Origin: Acidobacteriota bacterium
GTDB lineage: Bacteria > Acidobacteriota > Terriglobia > Terriglobales > Acidobacteriaceae
DNA length: 64,000 bases
Assembly: GCA_003225555.1 (NCBI GenBank)
Contig: QIAM01000077.1
Coordinates: 62,001-126,000, forward strand
Direction of reading: 5' to 3'
Shown: piece after piece, positions 44,901-53,676 of the stretch
How the letters are laid out: every line of letters begins with the position of its first letter
Numbering within the stretch: position 1 is the first letter of the stretch
Made by a program: the position numbers and the translations under genes
The notes under the pieces: generated by a model
Seen by the model: the letters and a program-made list of their open reading frames with translations, nothing else
What the model was told of the DNA's origin: nothing
The model's database searches: none

Positions 44901-45865
44901 TGAAGCTTTCGTAGTTCGACGCGGCTTCCGGACGCGGCTGCAGTGAGAGCCTTGCTGGCAATCATGCCCGTCGTCGAAATGCTCCGCAATAACGGCTGGT
45001 TCGCGTCCGCCTGATAGTGCAGCGTGCCATTGACGGCCACATCTCCGGCAGGAGCAGACGACGGCGACATGGCGGCGAAGTCCTGCGCGTGAATCCGAAT
45101 CTCGTAGTTCCCATCCGCGGTGGGATTGGAATAGTCTGAAACGTTCGCATGCAGCGTCACGGCCGACGATCCAACACTTAGAACCGCGGATTCGACCGCA
45201 AAGCGGTCTGGTGCAGCCGTAAATTTCAAATTCAAATGGTGCGGTAGTGGAGAGTACTGCGCATAACGCAGATGACCGTTGTCGTACGAGATTGTCCCGT
45301 TGTAGCGTCTCGCCAGCGACTCGAAGCGGATATCTGTCCCCAAATTGTAGAGATCTGCATCCAAGGGAGTCTTTTTGTCGTTGTAGTTGACTTCGCCATT
45401 TGTGAGTTGCACATGTCCCACGGCAAGATCGAACATGTTGGTGCGGCTGCTGCTCTGGCTCGGCGGGGCTTGGGGCAGATTGTTCTTGCCCTGGCGATTC
45501 ACTTGCAGATGCACTACAGGATGCTCGATCAGTAATTCCTGCAAATTGACCTGCCGCTTAAGGGCCGACAAAACTTTCACGCCTACGGTCAACTTGTCCA
45601 CTTGCAACAACGGAGGCTGACCTGGGCCCTCGGTCCCATGCACGGTGAGGTGGTAGAGATGTGCGGTCAGAGTTGACAGATTGAAATCAAGCGCCCGAAT
45701 CTCAGCTCTTCCACCAGTCGCCTGCTTCACCTGCTCCTCGATCTTGCGGAGCGCGAAATGCTGGAAGCCGGAGCTCTTCAGATAGAAATATCCGCCGATG
45801 ACTGCAATAAAAAGCAACACCACCAATCCCGCAAGCGCCCAACCGATGATCCGCTTCCATCTCAT
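41948..45865 (-). CDS. tamB: TamB-like translocation and assembly module protein
   Basis: Large inner-membrane-anchored periplasmic protein (1305 aa). A single N-terminal helix (residues 7-29, IGWALAGLVVLLFIAVIGGYFYL) is followed by an AsmA-like start and a very long repetitive beta-rich region with alternating hydrophobic residues, as in the lipid-transfer groove of TamB/AsmA-like proteins. The C-terminal DUF490 region ends with TAYVSDPPLATADIINLIARG, a Ser/Gln-rich segment (SMIASQAASQVSSGI), VTKNLLFTFSTDVSQP and a terminal Phe. TamB bridges inner and outer membranes for outer-membrane protein insertion or phospholipid transport. It lies 8 bp after an Omp85 gene, the standard TamA-TamB arrangement. 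Confidence 0.92.
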   Translation of the reverse strand: MRWKRIIGWALAGLVVLLFIAVIGGYFYLKSSGFQHFALRKIEEQVKQATGGRAEIRALDFNLSTLTAHLYHLTVHGTEGPGQPPLLQVDKLTVGVKVLSALKRQVNLQELLIEHPVVHLQVNRQGKNNLPQAPPSQSSSRTNMFDLAVGHVQLTNGEVNYNDKKTPLDADLYNLGTDIRFESLARRYNGTISYDNGHLRYAQYSPLPHHLNLKFTAAPDRFAVESAVLSVGSSAVTLHANVSDYSNPTADGNYEIRIHAQDFAAMSPSSAPAGDVAVNGTLHYQADANQPLLRSISTTGMIASKALTAAASGSRVELRKLQGQYQLANGTLQVKNLNGETLGGRITADAEMQHLDTTPGSKVRAALHKISLHAVQQALHRPEMKGTAVSGTLNGTVDAAWKGDISNMLAHSDLTVQAAATSTDNPSAAEVPVNGAIHATYDGARKTLALRNTTVRLPSATLSAQGEVGDHSSLEIQAIASDLHQLVMLASSFRTTQAPPPAISGSASLNAVVRGSMQKPDLTGQLNAQNLQVEGSAWSGAKLEMQANPSQFTVRNGSLINAQQGQASFDATVGLQNWSYQPSSPIRAHLSVQRMRVTDLQRLANQHYPVSGYLSAKLELRGSQLNPVGSGSVEVMNARAYDEPVQNLAVKFETQNGSIVSTVNVAVAAGALDAYLSYTPKTKAYKVRVDMPSVELQKLRTVQAKNLPLTGTVTASVNGQGTVDDPQLNAIVQLPQLQLRQSSISGLKAEVHVANHRADLNLDSKVSQASVRAHGHVDLSGGYYTEAAIDTSSVPLDLLMATYGNGAPEGFQGQTEFHATVKGPLKDKSQLEAHLSIPTLNASYQSLQIGIAGPIRADYANSVVTLQPAEIRGTGTSVRVQGRMPIGGTASPTLSAEGSVDVQVLRIVAPDVQSSGILTLDVRTSGTANNPVVQGQVHLKDAALSTADAPLGVEKLNGTLDIGSERVQISNMTGQVGGGQVSVGGSIAYKPNLQFNIALQGQSIRLRYPEGLRTVLESSLGFSGTTESSTLNGRVLIDSLAFTQDFDLAKFGDQFSTGTNTPSQPGFADTVNLAIGVQSKENLNATSSQISISGRVALQVIGTAANPVITGRTNLTSGELFYRNVRYQLQRGVITFDDPNQTHPVMNVVVATIVQQYNLTLTMRGPLDKLTTAYVSDPPLATADIINLIARGKTTQEANATSPSTDSMIASQAASQVSSGIQKLAGISSLQIDPTLGGNNQNPGARVAIQQRVTKNLLFTFSTDVSQPGSEMVQGEYQLNKHWSVSTARDQLGGVSIDGKYRTRF

Positions 45866-45873
45866 GACTTCTC

Positions 45874-48813
45874 CTAAAAGGCCTGTCCGATCGTGATGTA
45901 GTATTGGGTCGCGCTGATTCCTGGCACCGGGTTCAGATTTCTTCCCAGATCAAAGCGCACCGGACCGATCGGGGTCGAGTAACGCAAGCCGATTCCGACC
46001 GTATTGCTGTAGTTGTTCACAAAATTCTTGAAGTTGAGCGCGCTGTAGACATTCCCTCCGTCGTAGAAAACGACTCCACCCAGCGCCTTCATCAGGCCCA
46101 AAGGAAAGCGAACCTCAGAGTTCAGGATGAAAAGCTGCCTTCCTCCCACCGGAACCGTCACATTCACGCATCCAGACTGCCCTTGCAACACGTTGCAGAA
46201 CGGCACCAGACGCTGCGGGCCGGCCTCATCAATGGGAAAGCCGCGCAAAGACGTTCCGCCTCCGGAGAAGTAAAGTTGGCTGGTGGGCACGAACCCTCCG
46301 GCAAAGGCCTTCGCCAGCCCGAGGCGAATGCTGTTTGCCAGTACGACAGAATGAAATGGCTTGTAATACGCGTATTGCCCAAACAGCTTCGCGAAGGTCG
46401 CACTGGAGCCGAAGGCCGTGGGGGTGACTGCTAGGTTGAGGGTGGAATAAACGCCGCGGTGCGCGTCGAGCGGCTTGTCGCGCGTATCACGAATCAGAGT
46501 TCCCGACAGCGTCGAGAGTCGCACATGGCGATCCTTTTCGAGAACGAGTTCCGGCACCAGCAAGTGTGACAGTGTGGTTTTGTTGAAGGCGTAGCGAAGC
46601 TGCAGTCGCGTATTCAGCCTCCGGCTTATCAGCCGCTCCACTTGAAACGAGAGCTCGCCCAGACCCGCTGTGAAAAGTGGATTCTCGCTCGTGCGTTCCA
46701 TCGACAAGCTCGATAGCGAACTCCATTCCGAACCGATAAAGTGGGGCTGGGTATACGTGGTCAGCAGCCGCTGATCGAGCCGGGACAAGAGAATCGCGGC
46801 ACTCGCGGTTTCGCCTAGTCCTCGCACGTTGCGACGGTTGAACTCAACCAATCCGCGGGGACTGGCAAACGTGGATTGGCTGGGCGCAATCTTGTTTCCT
46901 CCCAGGCCGATTCCCGGGCCGCCGCCGGGAATCGCGACCGTCCCTCCCGGAATGTTTCCGCCGCGGTGCGATACTTCGAATCCAAACCCGTACGTAAGCT
47001 CGTTACGCTTCGCCTCGTGTACTTTGACGAGTGCCATCTCGTCAGTCTGGTCTGTGATGGGTTTTCGCGACCCTACGCTGGACCAGTCAAAAATGTTGAG
47101 GTCGTAGAGTCGGCTCTCTGCTTCCAGCATTTGTCCCCGCCGCATCGGCGTTTCCGGCGGAAGCTGCGCGGTTTTCCGAATCAGTGACAGCCGAGTCTGC
47201 TTTTGACCCAGGTACACCACTTCGCTGATGCGTACTAACTGGTGCTCGGTAATGGCATAGGAGACGTTTACCCGATGAGGATCCCCCGCGCTACGGTTCA
47301 CCGATACCTTGACAGCGGCGTTGAGGTAGCCATGGTTCAGGTAGGTTGCTGAAATCCGGTTACGATCCTCAGCCAACTTTCGCGGAGAAAAGGGTGCGCC
47401 TGCGTGGAGCTGGAAACCCACGGGGGCGGTCAGTTTGTCGTATTCGACGTTCTGATTGCCTCTAACCTGCACATCCTCGACCAGGGTCTGGGGGCCTTCT
47501 TGAACATCGAAGGCCACGTCGATTTTCGGCTCATGATCGACCACTCGCGGCGTGACCTTTACGTCTTCATAGCCTCGATCGCGGTACACCGCCTGAATGT
47601 TGTCCGCACTCTGCTTCAGCAATTTCTGACTAAGGCTGCCGTGAGTCCAGATGTGCGATTTCTTCACCCTTACCTGCGCGCTCAATTCCTTGTCAGATAG
47701 TTCATGATTCCCATGAAAGATCATGCGATCGACTTTGTGCTTCTTGCCGCGATCGATCTGATAGACCACCAGGATCTGTTCCGGTTCGCGCTCAAATTTT
47801 GTGCTGACCTTGACGTCGTAGAATCCCCTCTTCTGGAAATAGTCGATGAGGTTACGTTGTCCTTCGTCCACCAGATCCTGATCGACCGCGCCTTCGGAGT
47901 AAATCGGGATGAGCTTCTTCCTCTGCCGTCCCGTCAGAAACGGAATGACTGTGAGCTTCGCGCCAGTGGTTTGGACCTTAACCACTGGCCCGACCTCCAC
48001 CTTGAAAGACACATCCACCCGATTGTTCTCGGGGTGATATTGCGGAGGATTCTCCTGAATGCTGCCGGCGAGCCGGTGTTGGCTGACGAGCACTCTCTTC
48101 ATCAATGCCGTCGCGGCGCTGATCCGCTCGGGAGTATAGGGTCTTCCCGGTTTGAGCAGAGCTCCGGTTAAACGAGCGCGAAGCCCCCTTGCTGCGCGGA
48201 GCAGGCGCGAGCTCTGCGGCTCCGGGGCTCCCACAACATTCACCGAGCCAATTCGCGCCTGTTTTCCCATCTCCGCCACGAAGCTGACATTCACGAGTTG
48301 ATGTGTGTCATCGATCTGCGGTTCAGCGTGCACTTTGGACTGGAAATACCCATTTCTGTGAAGAAAATCGTGCAGCGCATTCTCGGACACCGGAATCCGA
48401 GCTGGATCGTAGGGGTCTTCGTCAGGAAGGTCGACTACCTGCAGCAGACGCGTGTATGAAAAGTATTTTCCGACCCCAGGAAAATCCGTTACGCCTAGGT
48501 ACCACGCCGGTTCCAGGACGAAGTTGATGCGAAGCCCTTGAATTTCCGGCACGACGTTGATCTGAACCTTTTCGAAGTTCCCCTTTTGCTGGAGTGCGGC
48601 AGCGCTCTCTTCGACTTGCTTCTGAGAATAGGGCTCCCCAGCCTTTTGGGTTACGACTGAGAGAAAAGGTGCCAGGTCACGATGCGGATTCGCGACGAGC
48701 GAGACCCTGCTTACGGTTTGTCCCTCATACGCCGCCTGGGGGCCGGGTGGCGCAAGTTGCGCCAATGCTGCGGCTCCGCTGAATAGTACAAACAGGAATA
48801 AGAACCCGCGCAT
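45874..48813 (-). CDS. Omp85-family outer-membrane protein (BamA/TamA-like)
   Basis: Outer-membrane insertase of about 979 aa. The start is placed at the ATG at 48813 (MRGFLFLFVLFSGAAALAQ, a clear signal peptide); an upstream TTG frame is unlikely. The periplasmic part is long, about 570 residues, with POTRA-like repeats such as TVSRVSLVANPHRDLAPFL, KVDRMIFHGNHELSDKELS, LVEDVQVRGNQNVEYDKLT and VRISEVVYLGQKQTRLSLI. The C-terminal barrel carries the SLRGFPIDE loop (equivalent of the conserved R-G-F lid motif), the VFYDGGNVY strand, IGLGLRYSTPIGPVRFDLG-like IGLRYSTPIGPVRFDLG, and ends in Phe (IGQAF). It is larger than Escherichia coli TamA, so it may have extra POTRA domains. Operon with tamB. 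Confidence 0.92.
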   Translation of the reverse strand: MRGFLFLFVLFSGAAALAQLAPPGPQAAYEGQTVSRVSLVANPHRDLAPFLSVVTQKAGEPYSQKQVEESAAALQQKGNFEKVQINVVPEIQGLRINFVLEPAWYLGVTDFPGVGKYFSYTRLLQVVDLPDEDPYDPARIPVSENALHDFLHRNGYFQSKVHAEPQIDDTHQLVNVSFVAEMGKQARIGSVNVVGAPEPQSSRLLRAARGLRARLTGALLKPGRPYTPERISAATALMKRVLVSQHRLAGSIQENPPQYHPENNRVDVSFKVEVGPVVKVQTTGAKLTVIPFLTGRQRKKLIPIYSEGAVDQDLVDEGQRNLIDYFQKRGFYDVKVSTKFEREPEQILVVYQIDRGKKHKVDRMIFHGNHELSDKELSAQVRVKKSHIWTHGSLSQKLLKQSADNIQAVYRDRGYEDVKVTPRVVDHEPKIDVAFDVQEGPQTLVEDVQVRGNQNVEYDKLTAPVGFQLHAGAPFSPRKLAEDRNRISATYLNHGYLNAAVKVSVNRSAGDPHRVNVSYAITEHQLVRISEVVYLGQKQTRLSLIRKTAQLPPETPMRRGQMLEAESRLYDLNIFDWSSVGSRKPITDQTDEMALVKVHEAKRNELTYGFGFEVSHRGGNIPGGTVAIPGGGPGIGLGGNKIAPSQSTFASPRGLVEFNRRNVRGLGETASAAILLSRLDQRLLTTYTQPHFIGSEWSSLSSLSMERTSENPLFTAGLGELSFQVERLISRRLNTRLQLRYAFNKTTLSHLLVPELVLEKDRHVRLSTLSGTLIRDTRDKPLDAHRGVYSTLNLAVTPTAFGSSATFAKLFGQYAYYKPFHSVVLANSIRLGLAKAFAGGFVPTSQLYFSGGGTSLRGFPIDEAGPQRLVPFCNVLQGQSGCVNVTVPVGGRQLFILNSEVRFPLGLMKALGGVVFYDGGNVYSALNFKNFVNNYSNTVGIGLRYSTPIGPVRFDLGRNLNPVPGISATQYYITIGQAF

Positions 48814-48913
48814 AAGAATGCCATGAACCCACAGCGCTCGCAAAAGTGCCTATCTGTGATGCTCTTGATGGCAGGGAAGTTGTCGGTACGGGAAATTCGG
48901 GAGATACGTGGTT

Positions 48914-51106
48914 TCACGAAACGATGGTGACGATTTCTATCTCACTTCGAGTGTCTTTCTTTTGCACCAGAACAGTGTCATTCCTTCTTTCCAGAAACAG
49001 GTCGACGCACACGTTTCCGCAGCGCAGGCCGTCAATCGCGAGCTGTGGAATGCCATCCGGCAAGCACGGATGATCGAACATGATCTGCTGGTGTTCGGCG
49101 TCAATTGAGATGCCGAGACATGCTTGCAGAATCAGAAACGGCGCCGCCGCCGCCCAAGCCTGCGGGGAGCAAGCCACCGGATAAAGCGTGGGACCTTCCC
49201 CCGGACGACGGTCGAGACCGCAGAAGAGCTCCGGAAGGCGGTGCAACTCCACCATGCTGCTCAGATCGAGGAGCCCTAGCAGAATCCGCCCCGACAGCTT
49301 CTTGAAGCCGTATCTTGCCAGCCCGCAGGCGACCAGCGAATTGTCATGCGGCCAAATCGACCCGTTGTGATACGAAAGCGGGTTGTATCTCACTTCCCTC
49401 GATGCGACCGTGCGCACGCCCCATCCGCTGAAAGATTCGGGACTGAGCAGGGTCTCCGCAACTCGCCGGGCGCGTTCGAGCGAGGCGATTCCGGTGTACA
49501 GGCAATGCCCGGCATTTGACGTGCGCACCTGGCAGGCACGCTTCCGCCCGTCCAGAGCGAGGGCGTACGTCGAGAGCTCTTCACACCAGAACTGCTCCTC
49601 AAATCTCTCGCGCAGTTCGTCAGCTTGTGCGTGCAGAGCACCGGCTTTGCCGGAGTCGCCCAGTACCAGGCACAATTCCGCCGCCGCCAATTTTGCTGCG
49701 TATACATACCCCTGCACTTCACAGAGGGCAATCGGAGCCTCGGCAAGACTCCCATCGGCATGGAAGATGGAATCGTCAGAGTCCTTCCAACCCTGCTGCA
49801 CCAGGCCCTTCGTTGAGTGCCGCGCGTATTCCACAAAACCATCGCCATCGCTGTCCCCGAAGTTATCAATCCACTCCAAGGCGCGCTCAACGTGAGGGAA
49901 AATTCTCTGTATGAACTGGCGATCGGCCGTGCGCTCGTAGTACGCGCCCGCAAGCATTACGAAGAGGGCAGTCGCATCCACGCTGCCGTAGTAGCGGCCA
50001 AACGGAACCTCACCCAGCGCTGCCATCTCTCCACTCCGCATCTCATGCAAGATCTTTCCCGGTTCCGCGTCGCTTGCGGGATCGATCTTCGTCGCCTGCA
50101 TCGCGGCCAGACACTCCAGAACTCCCCTCGCGATCGCCGGATTCAGCCACAACGTTTGCAGAGCGGTGATGATCCCATCTCTGCCAAAGACCGTGCTGAA
50201 CCAAGGCACGCCGGCGTAGGGATAGTTCGGCTCAGGATTTCCCACCATCATCATCTGCACGTCCGCGATGGAACGACTGATCCAGTCGGAAAACCGCGAA
50301 TTGGAGCTGTACAGACGTGGAAAGGCGCCGCCGGCCGTCTCCAACTCCCGATGCGCGGCGCTAATTGCCGCCGAATACCCAATCGAGTTCCGCGATCCAC
50401 CGTTTCGAGAGCCATCGTCCCGCGAACCATCGCTGTCGCATGAAACCAATAGATGAAAGCTGGCGCGTTCCTTGGATCTCAGTGCAACCTCGTACTCCAG
50501 TTCACCGTCACTCGTGCGGGCGGGCGCCGGATCCGACTGCAGAAGGGTCCGTCTTACGACTCCATCCAGCCCCTCGTACGAGAGCAACACCGAGGCATTC
50601 TCGACTTTCGTGGATAGTCTTTTTCCTCTCTTCTCCCGGTGAATGCCGCGCACTTCGAAGATGTCAGCGAAGTCCGCATCAAACGTGATACGGAAAGGAA
50701 CGAACAAGTCGGAGAGCCCATGATTTACAAACAGGAACTCCTCATAACAACTCTTCTTCCAGAGGAATCTTGATCGCAGCAAATGCAGAGTGCCACGCGG
50801 GATTACTACCTCCTGATATCGCGAGACGTCCAGATTCGCGAGGTCGGCGGAAAAAAGGAAGTTGTTCGTTTCCACCGTCGAGCTGAGCAACAAAGGCGGA
50901 GTCCGCCACAGGTGGGCCTTCAGCTGCGACAGGTGTCGCGTGCCTTCAACGAACAATCCCTGTTCGCCTAAACCGCCGGGTTGCACGTCTCCCAGGCGGT
51001 CGAACACGAAGAATGTTCTGCCGTACTTGAGAACACGCGCCCGGTCGTCGACCGGTGATAAAGGTGTAGCTATGTAGTAGTGCTGGGTGACGCCAGCTCT
51101 GTCCAA
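48914..51106 (-). CDS. Amylo-alpha-1,6-glucosidase / glycogen-debranching-type enzyme
   Basis: Cytoplasmic glycoside hydrolase. The frame extends to 51229 but would overlap the upstream gene by 160 bp; a TTG at 51106 with GGAG exactly 7 nt upstream gives a 730-aa protein overlapping by 37 bp. The N-terminal domain is GDE_N_bis-like (GRTFFVFDRLGDVQPGG, GLFVEGTRHLSQLKAHL). An alpha/alpha toroid follows with the conserved blocks VPWFSTVFGRDGIITALQTL, VPFGRYYGSVDATALFVML, LVQQGWKDSDDSIFHADGS and YHNGSIWPHDNSLVACGL. Such enzymes trim alpha-1,6 branches of glycogen or act on related sugars. A Ser/Arg/Asp/Gly repeat stretch (SDGSRDDGSRNGGSRNS) near residue 230 is an unusual low-complexity insert. 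Paired with a GT4 glycosyltransferase. Confidence 0.9.
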   Translation of the reverse strand: MDRAGVTQHYYIATPLSPVDDRARVLKYGRTFFVFDRLGDVQPGGLGEQGLFVEGTRHLSQLKAHLWRTPPLLLSSTVETNNFLFSADLANLDVSRYQEVVIPRGTLHLLRSRFLWKKSCYEEFLFVNHGLSDLFVPFRITFDADFADIFEVRGIHREKRGKRLSTKVENASVLLSYEGLDGVVRRTLLQSDPAPARTSDGELEYEVALRSKERASFHLLVSCDSDGSRDDGSRNGGSRNSIGYSAAISAAHRELETAGGAFPRLYSSNSRFSDWISRSIADVQMMMVGNPEPNYPYAGVPWFSTVFGRDGIITALQTLWLNPAIARGVLECLAAMQATKIDPASDAEPGKILHEMRSGEMAALGEVPFGRYYGSVDATALFVMLAGAYYERTADRQFIQRIFPHVERALEWIDNFGDSDGDGFVEYARHSTKGLVQQGWKDSDDSIFHADGSLAEAPIALCEVQGYVYAAKLAAAELCLVLGDSGKAGALHAQADELRERFEEQFWCEELSTYALALDGRKRACQVRTSNAGHCLYTGIASLERARRVAETLLSPESFSGWGVRTVASREVRYNPLSYHNGSIWPHDNSLVACGLARYGFKKLSGRILLGLLDLSSMVELHRLPELFCGLDRRPGEGPTLYPVACSPQAWAAAAPFLILQACLGISIDAEHQQIMFDHPCLPDGIPQLAIDGLRCGNVCVDLFLERRNDTVLVQKKDTRSEIEIVTIVS

Positions 51107-52167
51107 CTCAAGACTCCGTCTTCCACAGTGAGTGCCGGTGACTTCCCTCGGACCAGCCGATCGTAAATGCCGAGGTATTCCCGAGCCATCCGCTCGTCCG
51201 AAAAATGCAGTTCGAAGTGGTTGCGGCATTCTTGCCGGTCAATCTCTCCGAGTTTGCCCACGGCCTCAACCGCTCCATCAATATCTGGCACAATGAATCC
51301 CATGACTCCGTTGCTAATGATCTCTGGAACCGAACCGCAGGGATAAGCAATCACCGGGGTCCCGCAAGCCATAGCTTCTATCATTACGATGCCGAAAGGT
51401 TCCGGCCAGTTGATCGGAAACAAAAGCGCAGCTGCATCGCCAAGAAACGCAGCCTTATCGTCGTTGCCGATCTCGCCCACGAATTCCACAGATGGATCAT
51501 CCAGCATTCGACGAATGACACTGTCGAAGTAGGCCTGGTCGGCGCGATCAACTTTCGCGGCGACCTTTAGCAGCATGCCGCGGCGTTGGGCAATTTCGAT
51601 TGCCTGGTCCAATCCCTTTTCCGGTGAGATTCGCCCCAGAAAGGCGAGGTACTGGCCATCTCCGCCTCCCAGTTGCAGGCACGTTCGCGGCATCCCATGA
51701 TGGACTGTTCCCTGCCAGTTTACCCAAGGTAGAGGGGTGCGCTGGGCATCTGATATGGAGACTAGCGGCAACTCACGGAAGTGTTGATAGAGCGGAACCA
51801 GATCGGGAATGTCGAGTCGTCCATGCAGCGTTGAAACGCATGCAACGTCCGTTCTCCGGCTCAACGGAAAGTGCAAGTAGTCCACATGAAAATGAATGAT
51901 GTCGAAATCTGCGGCTTCACTGAATACCTGTTCGACCATGAGCACATGATGAGCCACCGGGTCTTTACATTCTCGGTCAAGACGTAATGCCCTGCGGCAG
52001 GCAGGGACAAGGCGTGCATTAGTTACCGAATCGCCGCTGGCAAACAGTGTGACCTCGTGCCCCATGCGCACGAGTTCTTCGGTCAACCACGAGACGACTC
52101 GTTCCGTGCCACCGTAAAGACGCGGTGGGACACTTTCAAAGAGTGGCGCTACTTGGGCGATTCTCAT
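51070..52167 (-). CDS. GT4-family glycosyltransferase
   Basis: GT-B fold glycosyltransferase of 365 aa. The N-terminal acceptor half starts MRIAQVAPLFESVPPRLYGG with the glycine-rich loop GGTERVVSWLTEEL. The donor half has LGRISPEKGLDQAIEIAQRR, VEFVGEIGNDDKAAFLGDA and the nucleotide-sugar motif EPFGIVMIEAMACGTPVIA with its two Glu. The family uses NDP-sugars to build glycans, trehalose or glycogen-like polymers. It sits directly upstream of, and overlaps, the debranching enzyme, so a shared role in storage or envelope polysaccharide is likely but inferred. Confidence 0.92.
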   Translation of the reverse strand: MRIAQVAPLFESVPPRLYGGTERVVSWLTEELVRMGHEVTLFASGDSVTNARLVPACRRALRLDRECKDPVAHHVLMVEQVFSEAADFDIIHFHVDYLHFPLSRRTDVACVSTLHGRLDIPDLVPLYQHFRELPLVSISDAQRTPLPWVNWQGTVHHGMPRTCLQLGGGDGQYLAFLGRISPEKGLDQAIEIAQRRGMLLKVAAKVDRADQAYFDSVIRRMLDDPSVEFVGEIGNDDKAAFLGDAAALLFPINWPEPFGIVMIEAMACGTPVIAYPCGSVPEIISNGVMGFIVPDIDGAVEAVGKLGEIDRQECRNHFELHFSDERMAREYLGIYDRLVRGKSPALTVEDGVLSWTELASPSTTT

Positions 52168-52412
52168 CGGCTTCTATCAGACGAACGACTTTTGTCTTCA
52201 CGCTCCAGTACGAAAAAAATCACAGGCAATGGTTAGCAAGAACGATAAACGGCAAGGCGGTTGGAGTTCTATCAGGTAGGACCTGTAGCAAAGTGATCAT
52301 GCGCTCGTAGACAGAGATTGGATTACGACTGAGGAATTATTTCAGCGCGAGCACAGTGTCGCTGACAAACAAAATAGCTGGACCCAGCAGTGCTATACGG
52401 CATCCACTTTTC

Positions 52413-53044
52413 TCACTCCACAGACTTGCTGCTACCGACTCTCTGCACAATTTCCGCCGTGGCCCGGCGTCCGCTGGCGATTGCCCCATGAACCGTGCCA
52501 TTGTTCCCCGAGACATCGCTTGCCTCGCCTGCAAAAAACAAGGTATCTTCCACTGGACGCCCCAGTTCCTCCTGCGCTCCGTCTGCCCGGACTTTGCCGT
52601 AGCTGTAAGCCCCCCGGGAAAAAGGATCGGTCCGCCAATCGTGAAGGTACGCAGCCTCAAGCCGCCGCGCCAAATCTTGGACGCTGAGACCAAGCAGTCG
52701 TCCCAACGTCTCTAAACTTCGTTCCACTACAAAGTCACGACTCTTGCCCGAAAGCCGCTCCGCCGAACGGAACGGTGCCACCCGGTAATGATGTGGAGTT
52801 TTTCTGGCATTCTCGTCCACCACGTCGGGAACCATTCGTCACGCGACAAGAGAAAGCTCATCTCGGAAAGAGTTTTCGACTTCGCGGGAGAGATGGTTTC
52901 CCAGAACCGCTCCCGAAAACGAAGCACCACGCGGATGACCCTTCCCATCTCGAGCTTTTTTATCGCCTCAACTTTGCGCGGCGGCAATGCTGGAACGAAC
53001 TCGACCGCACCAACTTCTCCCGGTGCAGTTTGCAGCACGGCCAA
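52413..53044 (-). pseudogene. Truncated and frameshifted FAD-dependent amine oxidase
   Basis: Only the C-terminal half of a flavin monoamine oxidase remains, about 210 of the usual 450 residues. In one frame (53044 to about 52780) one reads VLQTAPGEVGAVEFVPALPP and FLLSRDEWFPTWW up to HIITGW. In another frame (about 52778 to 52413) it continues AERLSGKSRDFVVERSLETL, YSYGKVRADG and the C-terminal FAD motif FFAGEASDVSGNNGTVHGA. The shift is explained by loss of one G in the G-rich stretch at about 52778. The FAD-binding N-terminus is absent: homology stops near 53045, with an in-frame stop at 53060-53062. Non-functional, unless the shift is a sequencing error. Confidence 0.82.
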
Positions 53045-53084
53045 ACGGCGCGACCTACCCTATCAGAGCGGCGACCGCACCGGC

Positions 53085-53501
53085 ATGCAGAAGATCAAGC
53101 GCCAGCGCACTGCGGATTGCGTTGTCGGAGGCTTCCGCTACCTTGAAAAGCAGCCGCTGGTCGGCTCTCTGCTACTTGGCCTCTACAACGACGAAGGCCA
53201 ACTCGATCACGTCGGATTCACCTCTTCGATTCCGGCGAAAGATCGCCCTGCACTGACTAGGAAGCTCAAGAAGATAATCAAGCCGCCCGGCTTCACCGGG
53301 AAAGCCCCCGGTGGTCCCAACCGCTGGAGCACGAAACGCTCCTCCGAATGGAAGCCGCTCGATCCTAAGCTGGTGGCAGAAGTCCAATTCGATCATTTCA
53401 CTGGAGGGCGTTTCCGGCACGGCACCAAGTTGCTTCGCTGGTGTCCTGAAAAATCTCCTGAAGACTGCACTTTGCGGCAGGTGCAACGCGAAAACGCGTG
53501 A
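53085..53501 (+). pseudogene. C-terminal fragment of an ATP-dependent DNA ligase
   Basis: About 138 residues matching the OB-fold C-terminal domain of ATP-dependent DNA ligases: MQKIKRQRTADCVVGGFRYL, VGSLLLGLYNDEGQLDHVGF, FTGKAPGGPNRWSTKRSSEW and VAEVQFDHFTGGRFRHGTKL, closing RWCPEKSPEDCTL. The adenylation domain with the catalytic Lys is missing. The frame runs upstream to 52788, but that part is antisense to the amine oxidase remnant and not ligase-like. No start codon with a ribosome site fits, so it is probably dead. It lies tail-in between remnants of two minus-strand genes. Confidence 0.8.
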
Positions 53502-53561
53502 CCATGTCAGCACATGCTCATACACGCTGTCCACCAGGGTGCCATCAAGGTCAAACAGCAT
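53487..53561 (-). pseudogene. N-terminal fragment of a HAD-superfamily phosphatase
   Basis: The first ~25 residues of a phosphoglycolate-phosphatase-like HAD enzyme: MLFDLDGTLVDSVYEHVL, with the catalytic Asp pair of motif I. Homology ends at about 53487, where the sequence becomes antisense to the DNA-ligase fragment. The rest of the enzyme is absent. Confidence 0.65.
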
Positions 53562-53676
53562 TGCTGGGAGATTGGGGGAGCATTGCGCGGTGCGAGGGCT
53601 GGACAGATCCTCAACCTGCGGGCTGTGTCCGGCCCTTGGTGAGTGTTTTCGATGGGCCAACTGAGAGTGCAACCGC

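Noticed and set aside
48814..48843. TTG-initiated extension of the Omp85 protein
   Set aside because: ATG at 48813 starts exactly at a canonical signal peptide; the extension would bury it.
51107..51229. Extended start of the debranching enzyme
   Set aside because: It would overlap the GT4 gene by 160 bp, and no ribosome site precedes that ATG.
52788..53084. N-terminal part of the 237-codon frame containing the ligase fragment
   Set aside because: It is antisense to the amine oxidase remnant and has no ligase similarity.
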